In this document: one piece after another, positions 24,828 through 33,396 of the stretch
Numbering within the stretch: position 1 is the first letter of the stretch
Layout: each line of letters starts with the position of its first letter
Origin: JAIBJP01 sp036506175
GTDB lineage: Bacteria; Actinomycetota; Thermoleophilia; Gaiellales; Gaiellaceae
DNA: 44,228 nt
Reading direction: 5' to 3'
NCBI GenBank assembly: GCA_036506175.1
Contig: DASXSE010000023.1
Coordinates: forward strand, 1-44,228
Made by a program: the position numbers and the translations under genes
The notes under the pieces: model-generated
The model's database searches: none
What the model was told of the DNA's origin: nothing
Seen by the model: the letters and a program-made list of their open reading frames with translations, nothing else

Positions 24828-25708
24828 AGATCGTCGTCGTGGGCGCGGGGTCTTGGGGGACGACGTTCGCCGCGCTTCTCGAAGAGCGAGACCACGAGGT
24901 CGTCGTCGCCGGACGCCACCCGCCCTTCGTCCGCATCGCGGAGGCGCCCGTCGCAGAGGCCGACGTCGTCTGTCTCGCTGTTCCGAGCCGTGCGTTCCGC
25001 GAGGTCGCCGGAGCGCTGCCTGGGTCCGCTCCCCGCCTGATCCTCACGAAGGGCCTCGATCCCGCGAGCGGCGGCCGGCTCTCGGAGGTGATCGCCGACG
25101 CGCCCGTGGCGGTTCTGTCCGGCCCGAATCACGCGGAGGAGATCGCCCAGGGTTTGCCTGCGGCCGCGGTGCTTGCCAGCAAGGACGAGGAGCTCGCGAC
25201 TGAGCTCCAGCACGCCATCATCTCCCCGCGATTTCGCGTCTACGTGAATACCGATGTCGTCGGCGTCGAGCTCTGTGCAGCCTCCAAGAACGTCTTCGCC
25301 CTCGCCGCCGGAGCCGTGGACGGGCTCGAAGCGGGAGACAACGCGAAGGCGGCCCTCATCACGCGGGGCCTGGCCGAGATGACCCGACTTGGCGAAGCGT
25401 GCGGAGCCCGACCTGAGACTTTCGCCGGGCTCGCAGGCATGGGCGATCTCGTCGTCACGTGTTGGAGCCGCCACAGCCGCAATCGCCGCGCGGGCGAGCT
25501 CATTGCCCGCGGTGCGGCGCCGGAAGAGGCGGTCACCGAGATCGGACAGGTCGTCGAGGGCTTGACGACCGCTCCCGTCCTGCGCGACCTCGCCCGCCGG
25601 TTGGAGATCGAGCTGCCGATTACTGAGGCCGTCTGCGCGGTCCTAGAGGGAGCTAGCCTTCAAGATCTAGCCTCAGGATTGATGGGTCGCCGGCCGAAAG
25701 ACGAGTAG
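24824..25708 (+). CDS. gpsA: Glycerol-3-phosphate dehydrogenase [NAD(P)+], shortened N-terminal domain
   Basis: 294 residues; family members are usually ~330. The N-terminal 'VVVGAGSWGTTFAALLEERD' and later 'VLSGPNHAEEIAQGLP', 'VELCAASKNVFALAAGAVDG' and 'AGMGDLVVTCWSRHSRNRR' are clear GpsA motifs, with the catalytic Lys in 'AASKNVFA'. Between 'VVVAGRHPPFVRIAEAP' and 'EADVVCLAVPSRAF' the usual helix-loop (the NxxYLPG..LP region, ~25-30 residues) is missing. It reduces DHAP to glycerol-3-phosphate for phospholipids, fitting plsC nearby. It is probably active, but the deletion is in the nucleotide domain. Confidence 0.92.
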   Translation: MKIVVVGAGSWGTTFAALLEERDHEVVVAGRHPPFVRIAEAPVAEADVVCLAVPSRAFREVAGALPGSAPRLILTKGLDPASGGRLSEVIADAPVAVLSGPNHAEEIAQGLPAAAVLASKDEELATELQHAIISPRFRVYVNTDVVGVELCAASKNVFALAAGAVDGLEAGDNAKAALITRGLAEMTRLGEACGARPETFAGLAGMGDLVVTCWSRHSRNRRAGELIARGAAPEEAVTEIGQVVEGLTTAPVLRDLARRLEIELPITEAVCAVLEGASLQDLASGLMGRRPKDE

Positions 25709-27130
25709 ATGCGTTTCCGTTTTGCCCTTGCACTCGTTCTCGCGGTCCTACCGCTGGCCGCCGGCTGCGGCGCGGAGACTCCGTCCGGGCCTGCGGGGGC
25801 TTCTGTCGCGCCCGCCAGCGCCCAACTCTTCCTCAGCGTGGATACGACCTTCGGCTCCTCGCAATGGGACAACGCCCGGTCGCTGCTCGCGAAGTTCCCC
25901 GACGGCGACAAGGCGCTCGATCTCGTTTTCGGCAAGCTCTCCGCGAAGGGCATCGACTTCGATCGCGACGTGAAGCCGGCGCTTGGTCCTGAAACGGATG
26001 TCGTCGGCCTCAACCTCTCCGGCCAGGGCGAATTCGTCGGGCTCACTCAGCCTGACGACCTGGACAAGCTGAAGGCCTTGCTCGACCGGACCGGCGAGCA
26101 GTTCGTCTTTCGTGCGGTCGGAGACTGGACCGCCTTCTCCGACAGCGCGGCCGTTCTGGACAAGTTCGAACAGGCTCGCGCGGGCGGCACCCTGGCGGAC
26201 TCCTCCGATTTCCGGGACGCGATGGATCAGGTCGGTGGCGACGCGATCGCGCGGCTCTACGTGAACGGCTCCGCTCTCCAAAGGAGCGGGCTTCCGAAAG
26301 CGCTCAACCGGCTCGCGCTCTCCGTCAAGGCGGAAGGCGAGGGCGTGCGGGTTGAGGGAGCGGCCGAGCTCGCCGAGAACAGCGAGGTCTCCGGATCAGA
26401 GCCGTTCAAGGCCGAGCTTCCGCATGAAGTGCCGGCCGGTGCGCTCGTCTACCTCGACGTCAACGATCTCGGCAGCCAATTGAAGGCCTTGCGCGACATG
26501 GTCGCCGAGGCGGATCCGAGCGTCGACGCCGACATTGCGCGGGCCGAGCACGAGCTCGGCGTGTCCCTCGACGAGGACGTTTTCCCACTCTTCTCGGGCG
26601 AGACGGCGTTCTACGTGCGCCGCGGGTTGATCATTCCCGAGCTGACGCTGGTGACGCACGTGGACAACGAGCAGGCGGCCATGGCGACGGTGGGCAAGCT
26701 CGTCGAGGGGCTGCGCGAATACGTTCCGATGCTCGGGACGGAGCGCGACGTGGAAATCGACGGCGTCCCGGCGAAGGAAGTGCCGCTCAAAGCTCCGTTC
26801 TCGCTCTATTACGCCGCCTTCGATGGGCACCTCGTGATCACGACGTCCAAGGACGGCATCTCGGCGCTGCGGGAACAGGACGACAGGCTGGCCGACGACC
26901 CGGCGTTCAAGGACGCGCTCGACCAGGCCGGAGTTCCGGACGAGACGACGGGTTTCGGGTATGTGGACCTGAAGTCGGCGATCCCTTATGTGCTTGGTCT
27001 CTTCGAGCTGAACGGCGGGACGGTTCCACCTGAGTTGCGCACGAACCTCGAGCCGCTGCAGCACCTCACGTTCTACGGGACGAAGGACGGCCACACGGTC
27101 AAGTTCGCGGGGCTCCTCGCCGTCGACTAG
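25709..27130 (+). CDS. DUF3352 lipoprotein
   Basis: 473 residues, starting on the base after the gpsA stop. A signal peptide ends in the lipobox LAAGC (Cys20), so it should be a lipoprotein on the outer face of the membrane, processed by Lgt. The body matches DUF3352, with repeated 'DLDKLKALLDRTGEQFVFRA'-type and 'FRDAMDQVGGDAIARLYVNG' segments, and 'GYVDLKSAIPYVLGLFELNG' near the end. No function is known for the family. Co-orientation with gpsA and metK suggests an operon without a clear functional link. Confidence 0.85.
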   Translation: MRFRFALALVLAVLPLAAGCGAETPSGPAGASVAPASAQLFLSVDTTFGSSQWDNARSLLAKFPDGDKALDLVFGKLSAKGIDFDRDVKPALGPETDVVGLNLSGQGEFVGLTQPDDLDKLKALLDRTGEQFVFRAVGDWTAFSDSAAVLDKFEQARAGGTLADSSDFRDAMDQVGGDAIARLYVNGSALQRSGLPKALNRLALSVKAEGEGVRVEGAAELAENSEVSGSEPFKAELPHEVPAGALVYLDVNDLGSQLKALRDMVAEADPSVDADIARAEHELGVSLDEDVFPLFSGETAFYVRRGLIIPELTLVTHVDNEQAAMATVGKLVEGLREYVPMLGTERDVEIDGVPAKEVPLKAPFSLYYAAFDGHLVITTSKDGISALREQDDRLADDPAFKDALDQAGVPDETTGFGYVDLKSAIPYVLGLFELNGGTVPPELRTNLEPLQHLTFYGTKDGHTVKFAGLLAVD

Positions 27131-27143
27131 CCTTCCGCGGCAC

Positions 27144-28394
27144 ATGGCCCGCGAGTTTCTCTTCACATCGGAGTCGGTCACCGAGGGACACCCGGACAAG
27201 GTCGCAGACCAGGTCTCCGACGCCGTTCTCGACGCCGTCCTCACCGACGACAAGAAGGGGCGCGTCGCCTGCGAGACGCTCGTGACGACCGGGCTCGTGA
27301 TCGTCGCCGGCGAGATCACGACCGAGACCTACGTCGACATTCCGCGTCTCGTCCGCACCCGCATCAAGGAGATCGGCTACGACCGGGCCAAATACGGGTT
27401 CGATGCCGACACCTGCGGCGTCATGGTGGCGATCGACGAGCAGTCCCCGGACATCGCCCAGGGCGTCGACACGTCATACGAGCTGCAGCACGGCTCCGGG
27501 GACGACGACCCGCTCGACCGGCTGGGCGCCGGCGACCAGGGAATGATGTTCGGCTTCGCGTGCGTCGAGACCGAGGAGCTGATGCCGCTCCCGATCATGC
27601 TGGCGCACCGGATCTGCAAGCGGCTCTCCGAGGTGAGAAAGGCATCGATCCTTCCGTACCTGCGCCCCGACGGGAAGGCGCAGGTGACCGTTCGCTACGA
27701 GGTCGACGACCATGGACACCAGCGGCCGGTCGAGATTGCTCGCGTTCTCGTCTCCACCCAGCACCGCGACGGATTGGACGCCGACGCGCTCATCAAGCCG
27801 GACGTCATCGAGCATGTCCTGCACCCGATCCTGCCGCGCGAGCTCTACGACGAGCGGCGTTTCGAGGAGCGCGACTTCGTCCTCGTCAATCCGACGGGAA
27901 AGTTCGTCCTGGGAGGCCCGATGGGGGACACGGGGCTCACGGGGCGCAAGATCATCGTGGACACGTACGGCGGCATGGCCAGGCACGGCGGCGGTGCGTT
28001 CTCGGGCAAGGACCCGACGAAGGTCGACCGCTCGGGCGCGTATGCCGCCCGTTATGTGGCAAAGAACATCGTGGCGGCGGGGCTCGCTGATCGCTGCGAG
28101 CTCCAAGTCGCCTATGCGATCGGCGTCGCGCATCCCGTGTCCATCGAGGTCGACTGCTTCGGAAGCGAGCGTGTGCCGCTGAAGCGGATCGAAGAGCTGA
28201 TTCGCGAGCATTTCGACCTGCGGCCGGGCGCCATCCTGCGCGATCTCGACCTGATGCGGCCGATCTTCTCCAAGACGGCGGCTTACGGGCACTTCGGGCG
28301 TTCCGACCACGATTTCACCTGGGAACGCACCGACAAGTCTGATGAGCTGCGGGCTGCGGCTGGTCTGGCCGCAGAGGTTCAAGCCGCGTCGTAA
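27144..28394 (+). CDS. metK: S-adenosylmethionine synthetase
   Basis: 416 residues, full length. 'FTSESVTEGHPDKVADQVSD' carries the catalytic His and first metal Asp, 'GAGDQGMMFGFACVETEELM' is the ATP-binding signature, and 'GGGAFSGKDPTKVDRSGAYA' is the P-loop-like signature. It makes SAM from methionine and ATP. Only 13 bp separate it from the preceding gene, so no SAM riboswitch is present here. RsmB in this window is one SAM consumer. Confidence 0.98.
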   Translation: MAREFLFTSESVTEGHPDKVADQVSDAVLDAVLTDDKKGRVACETLVTTGLVIVAGEITTETYVDIPRLVRTRIKEIGYDRAKYGFDADTCGVMVAIDEQSPDIAQGVDTSYELQHGSGDDDPLDRLGAGDQGMMFGFACVETEELMPLPIMLAHRICKRLSEVRKASILPYLRPDGKAQVTVRYEVDDHGHQRPVEIARVLVSTQHRDGLDADALIKPDVIEHVLHPILPRELYDERRFEERDFVLVNPTGKFVLGGPMGDTGLTGRKIIVDTYGGMARHGGGAFSGKDPTKVDRSGAYAARYVAKNIVAAGLADRCELQVAYAIGVAHPVSIEVDCFGSERVPLKRIEELIREHFDLRPGAILRDLDLMRPIFSKTAAYGHFGRSDHDFTWERTDKSDELRAAAGLAAEVQAAS

Positions 28395-28414
28395 GCGGGT
28401 AAATACCAGGGGTT

Positions 28415-29131
28415 ATGGGGGTCATAGCTCCTGAACGCAGGCGCACCGAACCGCCTCCGCCCGCACCGCCGCAATACGAGCCGCCGAGACCCAGGCGCGA
28501 TGTGCCGTGGGGCCTCATCACGCTCGGGATCCTGATCATCGCCATCTTCGGCGGGGTGAGCTGGGTGAAGGGCGTCATCCCGGACTTCCACAACCCGTTC
28601 GCGCAGCACACCGTTGACCGGAGCGGCCCCGCCGTCCTCAAGTCGATCCAGGATCTGCACTCGTACCACGCCGCGACCGGCAACTTCCAGCAGATCGTCG
28701 ACCTGCAGAAGGACACAGCGCTCCCGGACAAGCTGCTCGGATCGCGGACCCTCTTCGTCGCGTACGGGACGGTTGACGCGACAGTCGACTTCTCGGGGAT
28801 CGGCAAGGGCGCGGTCCAGGTCTCCGGCGATCGGCGCAGCGCGACGATCACCTTGACTCAGCCGCAGCTCTCGAAGGCACGCGTCGATCCGACTCGGAGC
28901 TACGTCTACGACCGCAACGAGGGCGTCTTCAACAAGATCGGTGACCTGTTCTCGGGGAACGACGACGACCAGCAGGAGGTGTACGTGGTCGCCCAACAGA
29001 AGATCACGGCATCGGCACAGGAGGGCTCCGGCCTGGTTGCTCGCGCCCGCGAGAACACCCGCGCCATGCTCCAGAGCATGCTCCGCGCGCTCGGCTTCAC
29101 CAGCGTCGCGGTCAACTTCGAAAGCTCCTAG
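28415..29131 (+). CDS. DUF4230 membrane-anchored protein
   Basis: 238 residues. A Pro-rich cytoplasmic N-terminus (~30 residues) is followed by one transmembrane helix (VPWGLITLGILIIAIFGGV), then an extracytoplasmic DUF4230 domain: 'LKSIQDLHSYHAATGNFQQI', 'LFVAYGTVDATVDFSGIG' and 'ARENTRAMLQSMLRALGFTS'. Function is unknown. Its TAG stop lies in an 11-bp sequence (29128-29138) repeated at the end of the convergent regulator gene. Confidence 0.85.
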   Translation: MGVIAPERRRTEPPPPAPPQYEPPRPRRDVPWGLITLGILIIAIFGGVSWVKGVIPDFHNPFAQHTVDRSGPAVLKSIQDLHSYHAATGNFQQIVDLQKDTALPDKLLGSRTLFVAYGTVDATVDFSGIGKGAVQVSGDRRSATITLTQPQLSKARVDPTRSYVYDRNEGVFNKIGDLFSGNDDDQQEVYVVAQQKITASAQEGSGLVARARENTRAMLQSMLRALGFTSVAVNFESS

Positions 29132-29138
29132 CCGCGGC
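29128..29138. repeat. 11-bp direct repeat, left copy
   Basis: CTAGCCGCGGC, identical to 29321-29331. It contains the DUF4230 stop codon. A candidate target-site duplication flanking the insert at 29139-29320. Confidence 0.6.
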
Positions 29139-29320
29139 ACTTGGGGAAGAAACCGTCCAGCTAGGGGCGCTGGGGCATCGCTCGCAAGGGAGGCCAGCGA
29201 GGGAGCCCGAGACAGTACATCTGGTACGGCGAGGGCGAGCTCGCGCAGGATCCTGCCGCGAGCGGCGTCAGGCGGCGCGAAGCCGGGCTTCGCCCGGCAG
29301 CGCCCCGCAGTCCAGAGCCG
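29139..29320. repeat. Intergenic palindromic insert, copy C (different type)
   Basis: 182 bp without a gene. Nested inverted repeats: GGGGCGCTG/CAGCGCCCC (29164-29172 with 29298-29306), CGCTCGC/GCGAGCG (29179-29185 with 29258-29264), the palindrome GCAGGATCCTGC (29245-29256) and a 7-bp hairpin at 29282-29298. It lacks the GACCGAGGACG box of copies A, B and D, so I treat it as a separate type. The 29282-29298 hairpin could also act as a terminator for either convergent neighbour. Confidence 0.6.
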
Positions 29321-29331
29321 CTAGCCGCGGC
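29321..29331. repeat. 11-bp direct repeat, right copy
   Basis: CTAGCCGCGGC, the same as 29128-29138. On the - strand it contains the stop codon of the DtxR-type gene. Confidence 0.6.
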
Positions 29332-30004
29332 GAACGAAGAGGCCGGCGGCAGCCTTCTCGCCGATCGCGCGTTCGTCTCCGTTCACCTTCAGCGTGAACT
29401 GGCCCGCGGCCGGCTGCGCGTCGCGGAGCTCGAGCTTCGTGCCCGGGACAAGCCCTTCGTCGTAATACCAGTGGAGGAGCGACCCGTCGTGCTCGGCGAG
29501 CCTCACGATTTCCGCGCGTGAGCCCGGCTCGAGGTCGGCCAGCGGCTGCAGCTCGCGGTTCTCCGCCTGCTCGAAGGCGGTGTCGACGGGCCAGCCGTGG
29601 GGGCAGCGCTCGGGCTCGCCGAGCTGCTTGGCGATCCGGTCGACCATCTCGTCGGTGAATGTGTTGCCGAGGAGATCGGCCTGCTCGTGCGCCTCGGCGG
29701 GTGTGTACCCCATGAAGTCGGTGAGGAGGCGCTCGATGATCCGGTGCCTCCGGACGACGCGCTCTGCCTGCCTCCGCCCTTCGGCAGTCAGGATCGCCTC
29801 CTTGTGCTCGCCACGCTCGACGAGGCCCTCGCCCTCGAGGCGTTTCAGCATTTCCCCTGCAGACGCCCGTGAGACGCCGAGCATGTCCGCGACGCGCACG
29901 GCCAGAGTCGGCGATCCCTTCGTGTCAGGTCTGTACTCGCCGATGGGGAAGGCGAGGAAATAGATCGTCTCGAGGTAGTCGTCGACTGAATGTCCCGCCG
30001 CCAT
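29321..30004 (-). CDS. DtxR/MntR-family metal-dependent regulator with altered metal site
   Basis: 227 residues. The N-terminal winged helix has 'GHSVDDYLETIYFLA', with the MntR-like Asp and Glu, and 'VADMLGVSRASAGEMLKRLE'. The dimerisation domain has 'RRHRIIERLLTDFMGY' and 'AHEQADLLGNTFTDEMVDRI'. A C-terminal FeoA/SH3-like domain ends the protein (LEPGSRAEIVRLAEHDGS, 'GLVPGTKLELRD'). In DtxR and MntR the 'HExA' helix continues to a Glu-His metal pair; here those positions read Gly-Asn, so metal binding may be weakened or different. It is divergent from priA with almost no gap. Confidence 0.88.
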   Translation of the reverse strand: MAAGHSVDDYLETIYFLAFPIGEYRPDTKGSPTLAVRVADMLGVSRASAGEMLKRLEGEGLVERGEHKEAILTAEGRRQAERVVRRHRIIERLLTDFMGYTPAEAHEQADLLGNTFTDEMVDRIAKQLGEPERCPHGWPVDTAFEQAENRELQPLADLEPGSRAEIVRLAEHDGSLLHWYYDEGLVPGTKLELRDAQPAAGQFTLKVNGDERAIGEKAAAGLFVRRG

Positions 30005-30011
30005 CTCAGTG

Positions 30012-31961
30012 ATGATCTTAGCGGTGCCTCGTTTCGCATCCGTCTATCCCCTCGTGACCGCCCGCGCGGTCTCGCGGCCCTTCACGTACCTCGGCGAAGG
30101 ACTCGAAAAAGGATCGGTTGTAAGCGTCCCGTTCGGACGCGCCCGACGGCGCGGAGTGGTCGTGGGACTGGCCGACGAAGCGCCTCCTGAGATCGAGCCC
30201 GTGGCCGTCGAGCGCGTGCTCGGCTCGGTGCCCGAGCCACTTGTCGATCTCGCACTCTGGATCGCCGATTACTACGGCTCGACGCCCGCGCGGGCGCTTG
30301 CGTTGGTTGCTCCCGACGCGCCTGCCAGGCGGAAGGGAGCTGCCCGGCGGGACGCGCCGGGTGAGCTTGTAGGTGAGGCGACGCCTGAGGAGTTGACGGC
30401 TGCGCAGGAGAAGGCTCTAGCGCGAATACGTGCTGCCTTGGACGAGGGCGGCCGCGCCTTCCTCCTCTACGGCGCGACGGGGAGCGGCAAGACGGAGGTC
30501 TACCTGCAAGCCTGCGCCGAGGCGCTCGAACGGGCCCGCGGCGCGATCGTCCTCGTGCCGGAGATCGCGCTCACGCCGCAGGCGCTGGGACGATTTCGAG
30601 CCCGCTTCGGCGAGCGCGTCGCCCTCCTCCATTCGGGTCTCACGGAAGCCGAGCGCCGCGACGAGCGCGAGCGGATCGCCGCGGGGGAGGCGCGGGTCGT
30701 TGTTGGCGCGCGGTCAGCGATCTTCGCACCGGTTAGAGATCTTGGCCTCATCTGCGTGGACGAGGAGCATGACCCGTCCTACAAGCAGGAATCCGATCCC
30801 CGCTACGACGCACGAACCGTCGCAGCCAAGCGGGCGGCAATGGAAGGAGCCGTCGCCGTTTTCGGCAGCGCGACGCCGCGTCCCGAGAGCTGGCAGGCGC
30901 TCGAACGCCTCGAGCTCGGAGGCCGGCTGGGTGGGCGCCTGCCCCCTGTCCAGGTCGTCGATCTGCGCCGGGAGGGGGGCTACCCGCTGTCGGCACCGCT
31001 TCTCGCCGAGCTCGGTACGCTCGCGGACCGAGGCGGCAAGGCGATCCTCCTGCTCAACCGGCGCGGGATTGCCCCGGCGATCCACTGTCGTGCGTGTGGC
31101 ACGACTCGCCGCTGCGAGAACTGTGACGTCGCGCTGACCTTGCACTCGGACGGCCTGCTGCACTGCCATCACTGCGGGCGCCGCGAGCTGTCGCCGGCCC
31201 TCTGTCCCGTCTGCTCCTCGCCCGAGCTTGCCCGTCTGGGCGCGGGAACGGAGCGGCTGGAGGCTGAGTTGGCCGCCCACGTCCCCGAGCTCGAGCGCTT
31301 TCGGCTCGACGCCGACGCGGTCACTCGCCCCGGGGCGCTGACCGAGACTCTCCAGCGTTTCGCAGATGCCGACCGCGCAGTCCTCCTCGGCACGCAAATG
31401 GTCGCCAAGGGGCATCACTTCGAGGGGGTCGCGCTGGCAGCGGTCATCGACGCCGACACCGGCATGGCTCTGCCTGACTTTCGCGCCGAGGAGCGAACTT
31501 TCCAGCTCGTCACGCAGCTCGCGGGGCGCAGTGGACGCGATGCGCCGGGCCGCGTGCTCGTCCAGACCTACCAGCCGGATTCGCGTCCGGTTGCGCTCGC
31601 CGCGCGCCACGACGTGGAGGAGTTCCTCAGGGGCGAGCTCGAGCGCCGCCGCGAGCTCGGCTACCCGCCGTTCGGTCACCTCGTTCGCATCGTGGTTTCG
31701 GGGCCGCAAGCGGAGGGTCCCAATGCTGTGCTCTCGGAGCTGCGAGCGGGCCTCGAGGGCATCGCCGGTGACGCGGAGCTTCTCGGCCCCGCGCCGCTCC
31801 TCCGTCTCCGCGGGCGTCATCGCTCTCAATTACTGGCGAAAACGGCTTCCCCTCGCCCTCTTGCTGCTCTCGCCGGGCGGCTCCTGAATGCGGCGGCCCC
31901 GGCCATGCGTCGGGACGGCCTCAGCGTGTCCGTCGACGTCGATCCGCAGGGCTTAGCCTGA
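30012..31961 (+). CDS. priA: Primosomal protein N' (PriA helicase)
   Basis: About 649 residues from ATG 30012; GTG 30009 and GTG 30024 are alternatives. The N-terminal DNA-binding domain is 'SVYPLVTARAVSRPFTYLGE', with 'VPFGRARRRGVVVGL'. Walker A is 'GATGSGKTEVY' near residue 155 and the DEAH-type box is 'VDEEHDPSYKQE'. All eight zinc cysteines are present ('CRACGTTRRCENCD', 'CHHCGRRELSPALCPVC'). The helicase C part has 'LLGTQMVAKGHHFEGVALAA' and 'QLAGRSGRDAPGRVLVQTY'. It restarts collapsed replication forks. Some actinobacterial PriA proteins have lost helicase motifs; here they are intact. Confidence 0.95.
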   Translation: MILAVPRFASVYPLVTARAVSRPFTYLGEGLEKGSVVSVPFGRARRRGVVVGLADEAPPEIEPVAVERVLGSVPEPLVDLALWIADYYGSTPARALALVAPDAPARRKGAARRDAPGELVGEATPEELTAAQEKALARIRAALDEGGRAFLLYGATGSGKTEVYLQACAEALERARGAIVLVPEIALTPQALGRFRARFGERVALLHSGLTEAERRDERERIAAGEARVVVGARSAIFAPVRDLGLICVDEEHDPSYKQESDPRYDARTVAAKRAAMEGAVAVFGSATPRPESWQALERLELGGRLGGRLPPVQVVDLRREGGYPLSAPLLAELGTLADRGGKAILLLNRRGIAPAIHCRACGTTRRCENCDVALTLHSDGLLHCHHCGRRELSPALCPVCSSPELARLGAGTERLEAELAAHVPELERFRLDADAVTRPGALTETLQRFADADRAVLLGTQMVAKGHHFEGVALAAVIDADTGMALPDFRAEERTFQLVTQLAGRSGRDAPGRVLVQTYQPDSRPVALAARHDVEEFLRGELERRRELGYPPFGHLVRIVVSGPQAEGPNAVLSELRAGLEGIAGDAELLGPAPLLRLRGRHRSQLLAKTASPRPLAALAGRLLNAAAPAMRRDGLSVSVDVDPQGLA

Positions 31962-31998
31962 TTCAGAACAGAGGTTCGCCCCGGCTAAACTTCCTGCA

Positions 31999-32580
31999 AT
32001 GACGGAAGTCGAGGGGCAAATTCGCAACGAAGAGCTCGATGCGGAGCGCGAAGCGCGCCGCCGGGTCGCGCTTACGCTCGTACGCCAGTATCCGGACCCG
32101 GTTCTGCGCATGAAAGCTAAGGAAGTCGACGAATTGGACGATTCCGTGACGGGTCTCGTCGAGCGGATGACCGCACTCATGGAGGAGGCGCGCGGCGTAG
32201 GCCTGGCGGCGCCGCAGGTCGGCATTCTGCGCCGGGTTTTGGTCTATCGCGCTGCGGACGAAGAGCCGCCTGTTGCGCTTGTGAATCCTCGTCTCGTTTC
32301 GGCGTCGGAGGAGGTCGAGGCCTCTGATGAAGGCTGCCTTTCTCTCGGCGCGGCCACCGTCGTCGTCGAGGTCGAGCGCCCCACCTCCGTGACCGTCGAG
32401 GCGGTGTCGCCCACGGGCGAAGAGATCCGGATCGAGGCCGAGGGCCTGGAGGCAAGGGTGATCCAACATGAGATCGATCACCTCGAAGGCGTGCTCACCA
32501 TCGACCGAACGACGCCGGAGCAACGGCGTGCTGCGCTCGCGCAGCTCCGACCCCAGCCGGTCCTCGGCCCAGTAGTTTGA
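31999..32580 (+). CDS. def: Peptide deformylase
   Basis: 193 residues with all three motifs: 'GVGLAAPQVG', 'EGCLSL' (metal Cys) and 'QHEIDHLEGVL' (two metal His and catalytic Glu). The first ~28 residues are a charged extension before 'LVRQYPDPVLRMKAKEVDEL'. It removes the N-formyl group from nascent proteins. Paired with fmt, 1 nt downstream, which adds the formyl group to initiator tRNA. 37 bp after priA. Confidence 0.97.
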   Translation: MTEVEGQIRNEELDAEREARRRVALTLVRQYPDPVLRMKAKEVDELDDSVTGLVERMTALMEEARGVGLAAPQVGILRRVLVYRAADEEPPVALVNPRLVSASEEVEASDEGCLSLGAATVVVEVERPTSVTVEAVSPTGEEIRIEAEGLEARVIQHEIDHLEGVLTIDRTTPEQRRAALAQLRPQPVLGPVV

Positions 32581-32581
32581 G

Positions 32582-33391
32582 ATGAAGATCGCCGTTGCGG
32601 CGACGGCTCCTTTCGGGGCTGCGATCCTCGAAGGGCTGGCGGCCAGAAGTTACGAGATCGAGCTCGTGATCACGCGGCCGGACAAGCCGCAGGGCCGGGG
32701 AAGGAAGAAAGCTGCGCCGCCCGCGAAGGAGTCGGCGAAGGCGCTCGAGATCCCTGTCGAGCAGCCGGATCGGCTCACCGTTTTCCCAGGAGAGGCCCGA
32801 GTCGTCGTGGTCGCCGGCTACGGCCTGCTGATCCCCGAGAAGCTCCTGTCCGAGCGCCTGTGGCTCAACGTCCACCCGAGCCTTTTGCCCCGCTGGCGAG
32901 GCGCCGCTCCCGTCGAGCGCGCGATCATGGCCGGCGACCGGGAGACCGGCGTGACGATCCACAAGACGACAGGTGATCTCGACGCGGGCCCCATCGCTGC
33001 GCAACGCCGCTTTCCGATCGGGCCGGACGACGATTCCGCCATCGTGTTCGAGCGTGCCGCAGCTCTCGGAGTCGAGCTCCTCAGTGAGGTCTTTGCGGAG
33101 CCCACCTTCGTCCCCCAGCCGGAAGGCGCCACGTATGCCGAGAAGATCACGAGCGCGGACCGGGACATCGACTGGTCGCGCCCGCCGGAGGAAACGATCA
33201 ACCAGATCCGCGCGCTCTCTCCACACATCGGGGCACGTGGGCTCGTGGATGGACGGCGCCTCATCATCTGGAAGGCGCGGCCCGCGCGGGAGGACTCCAC
33301 TCTCGTCGCCGACGGAGTCGAAGTTCTGGAAGTCCAGCGCGAGGGTGGCAAGCGCATGACCGCCGAGGAGTACCTACGCGGACGCAGGTAA
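32582..33391 (+). CDS. fmt: Methionyl-tRNA formyltransferase
   Basis: 269 residues, short against the usual ~310. The catalytic Asn-His pair is in 'LNVHPSLLPRWRGAAPVERA', and the Asp is in 'TTGDLDAGPIAAQRRF'. The N-terminal Rossmann part starts 'MKIAVAATAPFGAAILEGLA'. The C-terminal OB-like domain is compact ('WSRPPEETINQIRALSPHIG', ending 'MTAEEYLRGRR'). It formylates Met-tRNA(fMet). All key residues are present, so it is read as functional. The priA-def-fmt-rsmB order is widespread. Confidence 0.95.
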   Translation: MKIAVAATAPFGAAILEGLAARSYEIELVITRPDKPQGRGRKKAAPPAKESAKALEIPVEQPDRLTVFPGEARVVVVAGYGLLIPEKLLSERLWLNVHPSLLPRWRGAAPVERAIMAGDRETGVTIHKTTGDLDAGPIAAQRRFPIGPDDDSAIVFERAAALGVELLSEVFAEPTFVPQPEGATYAEKITSADRDIDWSRPPEETINQIRALSPHIGARGLVDGRRLIIWKARPAREDSTLVADGVEVLEVQREGGKRMTAEEYLRGRR

Positions 33392-33396
33392 CCGGG

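Noticed and set aside
29139..29320. Treating copy C as the same family as A, B and D
   Set aside because: It has a similar size and palindromic form, but it lacks the GACCGAGGACG box and the exact shared blocks, so common origin is not supported by eye.
32582..33391. fmt as a truncated pseudogene
   Set aside because: Although about 40 residues short, the Asn, His and Asp catalytic residues and a C-terminal domain are present in an intact frame.
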